DNA from: Cephalothrix simula
Lineage: Eukaryota; Nemertea; Palaeonemertea; Archinemertea; Cephalotrichidae
Direction: 5' to 3'
Assembly: GCA_035591015.1 (NCBI GenBank)
Contig: JAXIUW010236729.1
Span: forward strand, 1 to 10,076
Length of the DNA stretch: 10,076 nt
Shown: piece by piece, positions 1 through 7,307 of the stretch
Position numbering within the stretch: position 1 is the stretch's first letter
Layout: every line of letters starts with the position of its first letter
Notes under the pieces: generated by a model
Databases searched by the model: none
What the model saw: the letters and a program-made list of their open reading frames with translations, nothing else
What the model was told of the DNA's origin: nothing
Program-made: the position numbers and the translations under genes

Positions 1-88
1 CTATGGCAGTTAGAGTATGTAATAATGCTTGGTGTTGACCTTTTAAGAGCCTCATTCAAATCGATTGCGTCATATAAACAATAATTAT

Positions 89-171
89 CAGCTACTCACT
101 AGCTCAGTGGTCAATTTAAGGTAATTTGCCTTTACGTCAGCAATATAAAATCACGAGGTATGAGGATTCCC
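89..171 (+). mobile_element. Possible degenerate tRNA-derived SINE head
   Basis: Seen: tagctcagtggt at 100-111 matches the RNA polymerase III A box of tRNA genes and tRNA-derived SINEs (TRGCNNAGTGG). About 57 bp downstream, ggtatgaggattcc at 157-170 resembles a decayed B box (GGTTCGANNCC). The order and spacing are those of a tRNA-like internal promoter. No cloverleaf closes cleanly, so this is not a functional tRNA gene. Inference: it is the 5' end of an old SINE whose body would run into the following 200-300 bp. No tail repeat or target-site duplication was identified. The B box is poor, so a chance A-box match is possible. Confidence 0.3.
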
Positions 172-195
172 TAGATTGACAAAACCGGACAGTGA

Positions 196-475
196 AGGAG
201 ACGTGGTCTGCAGACCATATCAAAGTCACATCCGAATGATTACCAAGTCCTTGACGTCATCAGGAAGGAAGAAATCTTTGTCAAAACCAGAATCTCCCGT
301 ATGAACCGTGGTGACGACAGACCCAGGCAAATGAATCAAAAACTTCAAGTCAGCATCCAGCAGAATGAAGAGAATTTGTGAAGGAGTCGGTGAGCGAACT
401 GTGGATGATTACCTAAAAGCCCATCGCCATAACTTCAACTATAAAAGTAATAAAAAGACATTGATCAGCTGTTGA
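196..475 (+). pseudogene. Decayed coding-like stretch in two overlapping frames, unknown family
   Basis: One frame is open from 196 to the TGA at 379-381 (61 codons) and gives a hydrophilic, charged peptide containing DVIRKEEIFVKTRISRMNRG. The next frame is open from 335 to the TGA at 473-475 and contains GERTVDDYLKAHRHNF. The composition is more protein-like than its surroundings, and the switch between overlapping frames suggests a frameshifted remnant. The first frame follows a TGA at 193-195 and its first ATG is internal (301). There is no clear splice acceptor. I recognise no family. It could belong to the possible SINE upstream, to a retroelement fragment, or be chance. Confidence 0.25.
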
Positions 476-653
476 GTGTTGACGTGCTCAATATATTTGT
501 ATTTTCCATTGTGCTTTAATTATATAAATAAATTTTATGTAAATTTTAATGGTAGATATTAATTCAAATATGTCAAATATTGTTATTTGTATTTAATAAA
601 AAAAGTAATATTATTTTTGTTAAGATAGTTGTTTTTGTTATTTTTTAAAAATT

Positions 654-731
654 GGCCCAAATGTCCATGGCCAAGTTGGTTTTGGCCGAAATGTCCTATG
701 GTCGAAATGTCCTGTGGCCGAAAAGTCCTAG
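654..731 (+). repeat. Tandem array of about five 15-16 bp units
   Basis: Units begin at 654, 669, 684, 700 and 716 and follow the consensus ggccgaaatgtcctat. The last three are close copies (ggccgaaatgtcctat, ggtcgaaatgtcctgt, ggccgaaaagtcctag), the first has ggcccaaatgtccat, and the second is strongly diverged. The array sits at the edge of a very AT-rich stretch (about 500-653, made of A/T runs and no coding signal). It is a minisatellite-type array with no visible function. Similar units may be dispersed elsewhere in the genome, which cannot be judged from one window. Confidence 0.85.
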
Positions 732-781
732 ATCCAAGATCCGTGCAGATTCGTTTTTAAATCGTTGATAGAAAATCTATT

Positions 782-1039
782 CTAAGTACGCGTTCCGGTT
801 GTCAGGCATGAGGGGCAAGAATGAATCCATTCTTGATGAGGGGTAGTAGATGTAAAAACTCCAGACGTAGACTTAGTGAGGAGATCATCAGGAGGAACCA
901 TCAGAGTTTCCACTTCAGGTGGATGAGTTTTAATTTCTCTCATAGGCATCTCGGATGCCAGGAATTTTCCAGTAAAATTACAAAGCACCGTGCTAGACAC
1001 CTGGAATTCCTGGAAGCTTGGACACCAATATATAAACAT
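782..1039 (-). CDS. Weak candidate exon or chance ORF, unknown product
   Basis: An 85-codon frame is open on the minus strand, ending just before the tandem array at 654-731. Its middle reads KTHPPEVETLMVPPDDLLT and is rich in Pro, Thr, Ser and acidic residues, a composition more like a real disordered protein segment than a random frame. On the minus strand, cttccag at roughly 1013-1019 could serve as a 3' splice site just inside the frame, but its pyrimidine tract is poor. The opposite strand is also open over 821-1159, with a basic Phe/Ser-rich translation. No domain is recognised. Frames of this length are expected by chance in a 10-kb window. Confidence 0.15.
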   Translation of the reverse strand: MFIYWCPSFQEFQVSSTVLCNFTGKFLASEMPMREIKTHPPEVETLMVPPDDLLTKSTSGVFTSTTPHQEWIHSCPSCLTTGTRT

Positions 1040-1307
1040 AATTTTGTAAAATTACATATTATTTACACTTGTATCTTCCTTTCCTTTTCACATTCTTTCA
1101 GTAGTCTTACAATCGACTTTGGAAGTGTCAGCGTAAATCGAATAAGTCAACATCACTGATTTTGATGTGCCTCCCATGGGATTTGTGTTCTTAGAGATTA
1201 ACTTCCTAGAGATAAATTGCTACCTTCTATTTTATGATGGATCGCTGTGTTTGCGCGGTCACATGTCTATCTTTCGTTTTTGACTGTCATCTCTAATGCG
1301 AGCTGTC

Positions 1308-1331
1308 GTATCTTGACGGTATAGAAGATAC
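1308..1331. other. Small perfect hairpin
   Basis: gtatctt (1308-1314) pairs exactly with aagatac (1325-1331) around a 10-base loop. It lies about 30 bp before the larger foldback at 1362 and may belong to the same old element. On its own it is short enough to be chance. Confidence 0.4.
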
Positions 1332-1361
1332 AGTATAATTTTGTATATACATGTACATGTA

Positions 1362-1509
1362 AAGGCGGTTATAGAGTCGCCATCGCTGGCGAAAATATTC
1401 GTCATCAGATATGAGAGCGCAGGAACCGTAACATTTTTATTCAATAATATTACAAGGCTTTGGCGCTCTGATATCTGTTCGCCAGCGATGGTGACTCTAG
1501 AACAGCCTT
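1362..1509. mobile_element. Foldback element with 45-60 bp arms
   Basis: The left arm (1362-1420) is mirrored by the right arm (1463-1509). The core ccatcgctggcgaa (1380-1393) has an exact reverse complement at 1478-1491. The flanks aaggcggttatagagtcgcc and gatatgagagcgc also match the reverse complement of the right arm with few differences, apart from about 12 extra bases in the left arm (around 1393-1404). The loop 1421-1462 is AT-rich. There is no coding capacity. This is the architecture of a foldback or MITE-type element. No target-site duplication was recognised, so its limits are those of the pairing only. Confidence 0.8.
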
Positions 1510-1510
1510 A

Positions 1511-1524
1511 TGTATAGCTATACA
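1511..1524. repeat. Perfect 14-bp palindrome
   Basis: tgtatagctataca equals its own reverse complement. It fills the gap between the foldback ending at 1509 and the one beginning at 1524, and may be the junction between two elements or the edge of one composite element. Confidence 0.7.
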
Positions 1525-1618
1525 GCATGGCTTTTGGGGTGCCATTTGAGGCATTTGGGCACGAGAGGCGTTAGCCCTGAGTACGCGACTGCCACAAATG
1601 GCACCCAAAATTCATGCT
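1524..1618. mobile_element. Second foldback element with about 30-bp arms
   Basis: The left arm 1524-1553 and right arm 1590-1618 are inverted copies sharing agcatg, then a gcttttgggg/aattttggg variant, then gtgccattt and ggca, with a few mismatches. The loop 1554-1589 is GC-richer and holds gggcacgagaggcgttagccc, whose ends can pair (gggc with gccc), giving a stem within the stem. There is no ORF. It lies head to tail with the previous foldback, so the two could be halves of one larger non-autonomous element. Confidence 0.8.
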
Positions 1619-2815
1619 GAAACTACGATTACCGGCTTTCATGTCTAAAATCGCTTTTTTAATCTCCAAAAATCGGTAAACGTGTATAATATCGGCTGAC
1701 CTATATTGGTAGCCGTAACCCACATTTTAGTTCTTGAACTGATTGATTTTTAGAAGTAGTAGGTTTATTGCTCCCAGTGGATCTTTCCTAATGTGAAAGT
1801 GGATTTCCTTCTAAAATTGATTCGCCTTAATTTCCGTCAATTTTAAAGAAATTATTTGCTATATATAGTTCAACGTTCTCTTTTCCAGCCAAAGTATTTT
1901 ACCGGTGCGGCAATATAATTTTAGATCATTTTAAAGGCACAAAAAAATTTTGGAAATTAAATTGCTTGCCAGTTCCAAAACACCTCATTTTGGTTCTTGA
2001 ATCGAAATAAATTATTATATCACGGATGTGATTACATATAGTGCCGTAAAAAATTATTTATACGCTTGTCATTTCTATACAAGCAAATGCATTGTGTATG
2101 GAATTATCCTGTAGAATCTGAAATGATATTTATTTGAGCTAAATCCTTTTACTTGATGCTTCCAGACAAAAATAATGTTTCATTATTACGTTTCACATTT
2201 TCCAGGAGCTGAAGATAGCTAGAGACACAATATATCTGGTGACAGAAAAAACTCATATTTCCCCTGTAATCTATCAATGTAATGGTTCAGTTGAAATAGG
2301 ACACAACATTTTCATTTCCCAGTAGAAAGTGGTGTTATTTCTAAATTATCTAAACGAAGTGAAAACAAAAACGATTTTCGAATGCAATTAACTTAACTGC
2401 ATATGCAGAAAAAAATTGCTAATGGTATTGATGCTATAATTTGGTGGAATTGACATACTGAGTCATCTTGTGTCAATAGCAGCATCCATTTTGGATTTGG
2501 AATGCAGAAGCTTTCCATATTGGATATATTCGGGCATTTTTCACATGGTTTTATTGGATTTTATTTCCATTAATGTCCAATTTTATCTTCTGGTATTTTC
2601 ATCAAAGGTGTCTTTGAACTGATAGGGGTCACATTAAGCCAATTTTTCTATTTTCTCTAAATTTGACTGTGAATTCTACCATCTGTTGGTGCGCAATTTT
2701 TACAAATATTATAATCTAGAATAACGACCACTGATATATCTGTAGTACAAAAAGAACAGAGTAGAACCTGATAAGAGATCAAGATTCCTTTCAAAATAAA
2801 TGTACACAAATGGAG
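1619..2815. other. AT-rich sequence with no gene recognised
   Basis: No long ORF, RNA gene or clear repeat was found. The only internal similarity noticed is a motif of about 20 bp, cattttagttcttgaact near 1724 and cattttggttcttgaatc near 1985, 262 bp apart in the same orientation and not extending further. The remainder is A/T homopolymer-rich sequence typical of intergenic or intronic DNA. Confidence 0.6.
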
Positions 2816-3184
2816 TGTAAAAATTCCGGCCCCCGTCGAGATCTCGTAGAAGGGGCATCCGAGCCCCTTAAACCTATACATTTTTGGAAAGGGCATGAAA
2901 AGTTACACACCATGGGAGGATTTTTAATTTTGTTGCCTCGGGGTTCCAAAGGAATGGTTAATAAAGAAGGGCCTTTCTTGGCCATTATTGTCCGTAGGGA
3001 CCACAAAATTTTTTAGAAATTTTTGAACATTTTGCGCCAACACTCCCCACAAGGTTTGGCAAAAATTAAAAACCCTCCAATGGTGTGTAACTTTTCATGC
3101 CCTTTTCTAAAAATGTATAGGATTAAGGAGTTCCGATGCCCCTTCTAGGAGATGTCGGGGGGGGCGAAATGTTAACATTTTACG
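2816..3184. mobile_element. Foldback element with about 120-bp inverted arms
   Basis: The left arm (2816-2937) and right arm (3058-3184) are inverted copies. A 26-bp block is exact: 2888-2913 against 3080-3105. Conservation also covers the GC-rich outer part, where agaaggggcatc is shared. The outer ends read gtaaaa on both strands, followed by ggcccccg in the left arm and gcccccccc in the right, with several extra bases in the right arm. The loop of about 120 bp contains a weak inner hairpin around gggcctttcttggcc. Open frames on both strands here result from the GC-rich arms and are not genes. It is probably a non-autonomous foldback or MITE-type transposon. No target-site duplication was found. 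Confidence 0.85.
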
Positions 3185-3631
3185 GTGCCTCATCCAATTT
3201 TTTTCATCCATTTGTTTAAGCGTCATGTAATCTAGTTTCTTAAAGAAATTGATTTGTCTGAACTTTATATAAGATTATGGTAGAATAAGAAACTGATACA
3301 CACAGCAAATACAGTTGTACAATTTACTTCTTTTCCAGGATTGAACTATACCAATACTGGTATTGAATTACATGTATAAGGGTCAAATTATTATGTCAGT
3401 TCAAATTATAGTGCCATGTCTTGGATATCACCAGTTGCTGCACAACAACATTGTTTCAGAGGTGTTGTCTATCAGACTTAGACACTGGGCGGGGTTGGGT
3501 GGTCAGGAGTGTTGTTGAAAATTGGTGCCTTAAAGGGCCTATAGGTTTAGGGTGTTAGATCGCTGGATTTAGTACTATAGAGATAGGGGGCCAAAAACGC
3601 CAGGGGTTCCGGGCCAAGGGCTTACGCCAAA
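3185..3631. other. No gene; lead-in to the telomere-like array
   Basis: The first 300 bp are AT-rich without recognised content. From about 3480 the + strand becomes G-rich (gggcggggttgggtgg, a lone ttaggg at 3547-3552, gatagggggcc). This probably represents highly degenerate outer copies of the array that becomes clear at 3632. Confidence 0.5.
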
Positions 3632-3844
3632 AGGGCCTAGGGTAAGGGTTAGAGCACCGAAAGGGGCCCAGCGCGCCGTTAGGAAGGCCTAGGGGTAGGG
3701 TTAGGGCGCTGAAAGGGTTGACCTAGGGTTAGGGTTAGAGCGCTGAAAGGGCGTAGGGTTAGGGTTAGGGCGCTGAAAGGGGTAAGGATGACCTTTGACC
3801 TAGGGTTAGGTTATGGGGCCTAAAGGGGTTAGGGTTAGGGTTAG
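3632..3844 (+). repeat. Compound telomere-like (TTAGGG) minisatellite
   Basis: Six exact ttaggg hexamers occur between 3701 and 3840 (3701, 3729, 3759, 3765, 3829, 3835), with several one-base variants, all with the G-rich strand on +. They alternate with the conserved block gcgctgaaaggg at 3706, 3740 and 3770 and a variant gcaccgaaaggg at 3654, so the higher-order unit is about 30-34 bp (cctagggttagggttagrgcgctgaaaggg). It is therefore not a plain telomere tract but a minisatellite with telomere-type hexamers built in. Interstitial telomere-like arrays are common in animal genomes. It could equally be subterminal repeat DNA near a chromosome end. Confidence 0.85.
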
Positions 3845-3933
3845 TTCAAAACGCTTCAAAACCACTAAATTGAAACGGACCCTACGGACCCTACGCGGCT
3901 CGAACGATGCATACTTATACTACTGATCTCGTC

Positions 3934-4269
3934 TTCCCGATTGGTTGCGGTATGAGATATCCCGCTAATATTTTCCCGATTGGCTACAGATATACATGAT
4001 CATACATGTCATACATGTTCAATTTAATCTTGTTTTTATTGCCGCCAATAACAAACGTCACATCCCGATTTGGTTGAGAATTTTGACTCTCCCGATTCCC
4101 GAATCCGATTTTTAGCCAATTTTGATGCTCCCGTTCTCCCGATTCCGATTCAAAGCCCCATTTTAATCCTCCCGTTCTCCCATTTCATTTTTCGTTTCCC
4201 GCTCCCGATTCGATTTTTCCATTTCCCGCTCCCGATTCAGTTTTTTAGGCATTTCCCGCTCCCGATTCG
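3934..4269 (+). repeat. C-rich CCCGATT tandem array with changing period
   Basis: cccgatt or ctcccg motifs recur with regular spacing. ttcccgattgg occurs at 3934 and 3973 (39 bp apart), a copy lies at 4063, ctcccg occurs at 4089, 4128 and 4169 (39 and 41 bp apart), and the tight unit tttcccgctcccgattc occurs at 4195, 4222 and 4252 (27 and 30 bp apart). The C-rich strand is always +. A frame through the last part translates to a repeated FPLPIR-like peptide, which reflects the repeat and is not evidence for a protein. The period appears to shorten from about 40 to about 28 bp along the array. Confidence 0.75.
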
Positions 4270-4748
4270 ACCCCTTCACCCCCCTCAAATTTCTGAGTGA
4301 TTGCTGCAGTAGTTATTGACTTATATTCAAAAAAGGGTTTAAAAAATACATTCGCAGATATCTTCTACCCGAAAATTGCTATGATTCATGACGATTCTAA
4401 GAATATATAGTTTGCCTATGTTAACCTTACAAAAGTATCTAAAAAAGAATAAATAGATTTTCGTGCTAACATCGTTGACAGTCTTTAAACGAATTAGTGG
4501 TTCTGATTGGTTCTGCCGGAATGAAGGAAGTCAATATTAGAATTATTAGAATTATATTAGAATATTTGAATACTAAGTTATATAATTTTTTTTAGTAGAA
4601 AACATATTTCAGATTATCAATAAGAATTTCAACATACCATTAACATGATTAAGCTTTCTAACACATATCTGGTTGAATGAAGAAATGTATTGTACAATGT
4701 ATTGATGGGCATTTATGTTTTGACTTTTAGGTAGAGTAGTTAAATCCG
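4270..4748. other. AT-rich sequence with no gene recognised
   Basis: After the array ends in a C-rich tail (ccccttcacccccctc) the sequence returns to AT-rich DNA. A small direct repetition (tagaattattagaattatattagaat, 4537-4562) looks like slippage. No ORF, RNA gene or transposon end was identified. Confidence 0.6.
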
Positions 4749-4983
4749 AGGCCTAACGCAGTTTCGCAGTTCGGCGGCCCTAGGCCAAAATTTTCTCCGG
4801 GGCCCCTTTAAGTGGTCTTACTCTTAAGTGTTCCAAAACCTCGGAAGCACTCCCAATCTTAATGCATAAAAATTAAAATTAGCTAACCATGAGTAATGCA
4901 ACTCACGTGCAGGGCCCACCCCTCGAATGCGGGTGAAAATGTTTTGGCCCCCCTGGCGTCGGGGGCCCTTTGATCGGCGACCA
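4749..4983. repeat. Two GC-rich blocks, partly inverted copies
   Basis: Block 1 (about 4749-4816) contains ggccaaaattttctcc and ggggcccctttaagtggtc. Block 2 (about 4911-4983) contains gggtgaaaatgttttggcc, which is inverted relative to block 1, and ggggccctttgatcggcgacc, which resembles block 1 in direct orientation. Between them lies about 95 bp of AT-rich DNA. The stark base-composition contrast with the surroundings suggests a remnant of a GC-rich repeat. The minus strand is open for 64 codons over 4824-5018 with an Arg/Gly-rich translation, but no family is recognised. The transposon at 5023 inserted just downstream. Confidence 0.4.
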
Positions 4984-5014
4984 GAACTGATCAGTGTTAC
5001 CAGTGTTACGAGCA

Positions 5015-5022
5015 CCACCTAT
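5015..5022 (+). repeat. Left 8-bp target-site duplication
   Basis: ccacctat abuts the left terminal inverted repeat and is repeated exactly at 5928-5935 immediately after the right terminus. Confidence 0.85.
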
Positions 5023-5066
5023 CCAGGATGGAAAGTTTCCCGGAAGTGATCGCGATATTTTACGTG
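5023..5066 (+). repeat. Left terminal inverted repeat
   Basis: The first 15 bases are identical to the reverse complement of 5913-5927. Pairing then becomes imperfect but resumes at cgcgatatttta..cgtg, matched by cgcgatatatcgtg from the other end. Confidence 0.85.
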
Positions 5067-5097
5067 TCCCGATTAGAATTTTCCAATCTAATTTTCG

Positions 5098-5377
5098 TGT
5101 CCCCCTGTCCCCCTAATTTTGGTAATTTAGTGTCCCCATGGGGTTCCCCCTAAGCTATAGGTGTAATTCTTGAACAGAAGCGTCATTCAATTAAAATCAT
5201 TGATATAAAATGTGTACGTATGTCCACTTAATAATTCCTAATTGGGCTTTTTGTCCCCTGAACATTATCACCATAGATGTTTGTCCAAATAGCAATGATG
5301 TCCCCTGGCCCAATTATTTTTGTCCCCCTAACCCCCTCTAATAAATAACCCAGGAATTTTCATATCCCCTTGTCCCC
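5098..5377 (+). repeat. Subterminal TGTCCCC motif cluster
   Basis: tgtcccc occurs at 5098, 5106, 5131, 5252, 5299, 5321 and 5371, all on the + strand. One more copy is at 5860 and a cgtcccc lies at 5882 near the right end. Short repeated motifs just inside the ends are known binding sites for the element's own transposase in hAT transposons. That role is inferred here from position and repetition only. Confidence 0.6.
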
Positions 5378-5783
5378 TAGTCAGATTCTCTGGCGAGACA
5401 TCTTCCACCATTTTGAATTGCTAAATTGCGAGCAAAACAGAAACGGAAAAATTGAATTTTTATGAAAATACGTACACAATTTATTTAAGTAAATTTGAGT
5501 TTATAAATTCATATAATAATTAAGACTTCTTACTTGCAAAAATTTTAGCTGAATTCTGAATTATTAAATAATATATTCCGTTTTCTCCTTTCAATTTGAT
5601 TCAAATTTGAATTTGAATTTTGAATTCAAAATGCAAACGGGAAGGAGCTGATGTATTATTTTAAACCGGTAGACTAAAAGAATTCACAAAGGTGCAGTTT
5701 GTGCATGGATTATCCAAAAATAAGAATTAAGGCATTCGATTATGCTCAAGCGTCAAATTCAATAGGATTCCCCATGAAAAATG

Positions 5784-5805
5784 ACCACAATGACGCCATT
5801 GTGGT
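5784..5805. other. Hairpin inside the transposon
   Basis: accacaatg (5784-5792) pairs perfectly with cattgtggt (5797-5805) across a 4-base loop. It lies about 120 bp from the right end of the element. No function is known. Confidence 0.6.
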
Positions 5806-5887
5806 TATTTCAAGGTATTTCCTGTTTGACACTTGACTCGATTCGTCGCAGTGTCTCCCTGTCCCCCTCATCAAAAACCTCCGTCCC

Positions 5888-5927
5888 CACGATATATCGC
5901 GGGGATTGGGGGAACTTTCCATCCTGG
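5888..5927 (-). repeat. Right terminal inverted repeat
   Basis: Read on the minus strand it begins ccaggatggaaagtt exactly as the left end does, then ccccc, and later cgcgatatatcgtg. It contains the palindrome cgatatatcg at 5890-5899. Confidence 0.85.
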
Positions 5928-5935
5928 CCACCTAT
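5928..5935 (+). repeat. Right 8-bp target-site duplication
   Basis: ccacctat is an exact copy of 5015-5022. The inferred empty site joins ..gttacgagcaccacctat to gcttatc... Confidence 0.85.
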
Positions 5936-7307
5936 GCTTATCTTTCATTTTTTTATTTTTATTTTTCTGTATTATATATCTGTATAGTATATAACGCGCT
6001 CATAATGGCCAATGACCGATCGTGCAATCACGATTATGTAAATAGTATTTTATATTTCTAATAAAGAGATCTTTCAATAAAAAAACACCACGGGTGTAAT
6101 GGGTTAATTTCTAATTACACTTTCAAAAAAAAAAGCACCTTAAGGTTAATACATTTGAATGTCCAACAGAGTTGAGTTGGAGCAGAGTTGGAGGCTAGGA
6201 ATTAGTAGATCGATTAAACCATCAGAAATGCTTACGTACAATGTGCCTTAATCGGTTAATGAACTTATCCTAAACGAGGCGTGAGGACTAAATTAATAGC
6301 TATAAAATAATATATCATCATAAAAGCCATTTTATGGCCATTCTTGTACTTATCCCATGCTTCTAATCGATCAGATCATCGATGGGTAATTTCACGAACA
6401 CGATCAAACATGAAACAGATTTTCCTCCAAATGTCAATACCTTCAAGCCATTTAAGTGACTTAATATCGAGCTTCAGCAATTGATTAGATTGCGATAAGA
6501 GTGTTAGTGTTGGAAAAAACACAAACACTGTTTTTTTCTCCTGAAATGTGCAAACATGAAACGTATTATTCCAGTTTAAGTTCCTTGAATTTGCTTTCTG
6601 AAAGCTAATTAACGCATTTTTACATGTAATTGGGCCGCTCAGTGCCCGAGGGCCTGCCTCTATGGATCAAATTTTTTAAGGTGACTTTTTTAAGAAACGG
6701 GGGATTTCTTTAACATAGTGTCCTGCGGAAATAGATGTCGTCGAGACATTGTTTTACTGCTATTGTAATGCTGTTGGTCATAGTGTGTTGGATTTTTCAT
6801 TAAGTTTGGGTCATCTGTATTCACCAAGCGATTCCGTGTCATGAACTGGCAATGCTAGGAGCTATCAAGGCAGAAAGTCATGAATCCATCCAGAATCTTG
6901 GCAAAACGTGATTGATCGAATTACACGCTTAAAGAATCACTTCTCTTGAAATCACTTTAGATAGGAAGGTCGAAATTGGGTCACTAGAATTGTTCTTTTC
7001 ACCAACTTCCAATAATAAGATTCTTAATAGAACGCATTTTCCACACTTTTTCCCCAAAAATGTTTAATCAGTCCTGACTCCTGAGCCTTTCTCGAGAACT
7101 CAGTTAGGTGCGAGTCACTTCAGATTTTAAGTCAGTTCAGATTGTGTTTTTGTAACCTGCTGTAACGATGCAAAAAGCTGATTGGTTTTTTCATGTTATT
7201 ATCATAAAAATTATATGATCAATTATATACAATGCATAATTGGTCTTGTAAAGTTGAGACCAAGAGTTTTGAAACCCGCTAAAATTGAGTCATTGGTTCA
7301 AATGGTT
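5936..7307. other. Sequence with no gene recognised; small hairpins only
   Basis: No ORF or RNA gene is supported across about 1.4 kb. Minor structures are a 6-bp stem atcgtg/cacgat at 6019-6034, a 7-bp stem cataaaa/ttttatg at 6319-6336, and a 12-bp stem with one mismatch at 6500-6529. AATAAA-type strings occur near 6060-6085 but nothing upstream looks like a transcript end. A short GC-rich patch (gggccgctcagtgcccgagggcc) lies near 6630-6655 without recognised identity. Confidence 0.6.
6500..6537 (+). other. Hairpin followed by a T run
   Basis: agtgttagtgtt (6500-6511) pairs with aacacaaacact (6518-6529), one mismatch, 6-base loop, followed directly by gttttttt. In bacteria this would look like an intrinsic terminator. 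In this eukaryotic, gene-free context it is more likely chance or a decayed repeat. Confidence 0.4.

Larger units (their letters stand above)
5023..5927. mobile_element. Non-autonomous DNA transposon, probably hAT-type (905 bp)
   Basis: Seen: both termini start ccaggatggaaagtt, 15 of 15 bases identical in inverted orientation. Looser pairing extends to about 40-44 bp and includes cgcgatat followed by cgtg on both sides. The element is flanked by the identical octamer ccacctat. An 8-bp duplication is the hallmark of hAT transposons and is also made by P, Merlin-like and a few rarer superfamilies. The CAGG near the tip fits the loose hAT terminal consensus, offset by one base. The interior has no transposase-length ORF (longest about 68 codons), so movement would depend on an enzyme supplied elsewhere. 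A TGTCCCC motif is scattered inside both ends. The perfect duplication suggests a fairly recent insertion. Small internal palindromes occur at 5599-5612, 5618-5631 and 5784-5805. Confidence 0.82.

Noticed and set aside
100-170. Functional tRNA gene
   Set aside because: Only the A box is good; no acceptor, anticodon or T stems close and the B box is degenerate.
654-731. CRISPR-like repeat array
   Set aside because: Units are contiguous without unique spacers and the DNA is eukaryotic.
821-1159. 112-codon + strand ORF, the longest in the window
   Set aside because: The translation is basic and Phe/Ser/His-rich with no motif, its second half is AT-rich non-coding-like sequence, and a frame of this length is plausible by chance.
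2657-3016. Overlapping ORFs on both strands
   Set aside because: They follow the GC-rich arms of the foldback element. The second copy of the arm does not keep the frame open.
3632-3844. True chromosome-end telomere tract
   Set aside because: Hexamers are interrupted by a conserved non-telomeric block, and unique sequence continues on both sides.
4070-4300. ORF with repeated FPLPIR-like peptide
   Set aside because: It is a translation of the C-rich tandem array; spacing changes of 27 and 30 bp happen to be multiples of three. No independent coding evidence.
6500-6537. Rho-independent terminator
   Set aside because: It has hairpin plus T-run geometry, but there is no bacterial gene context and the stem is AT-rich with a mismatch.
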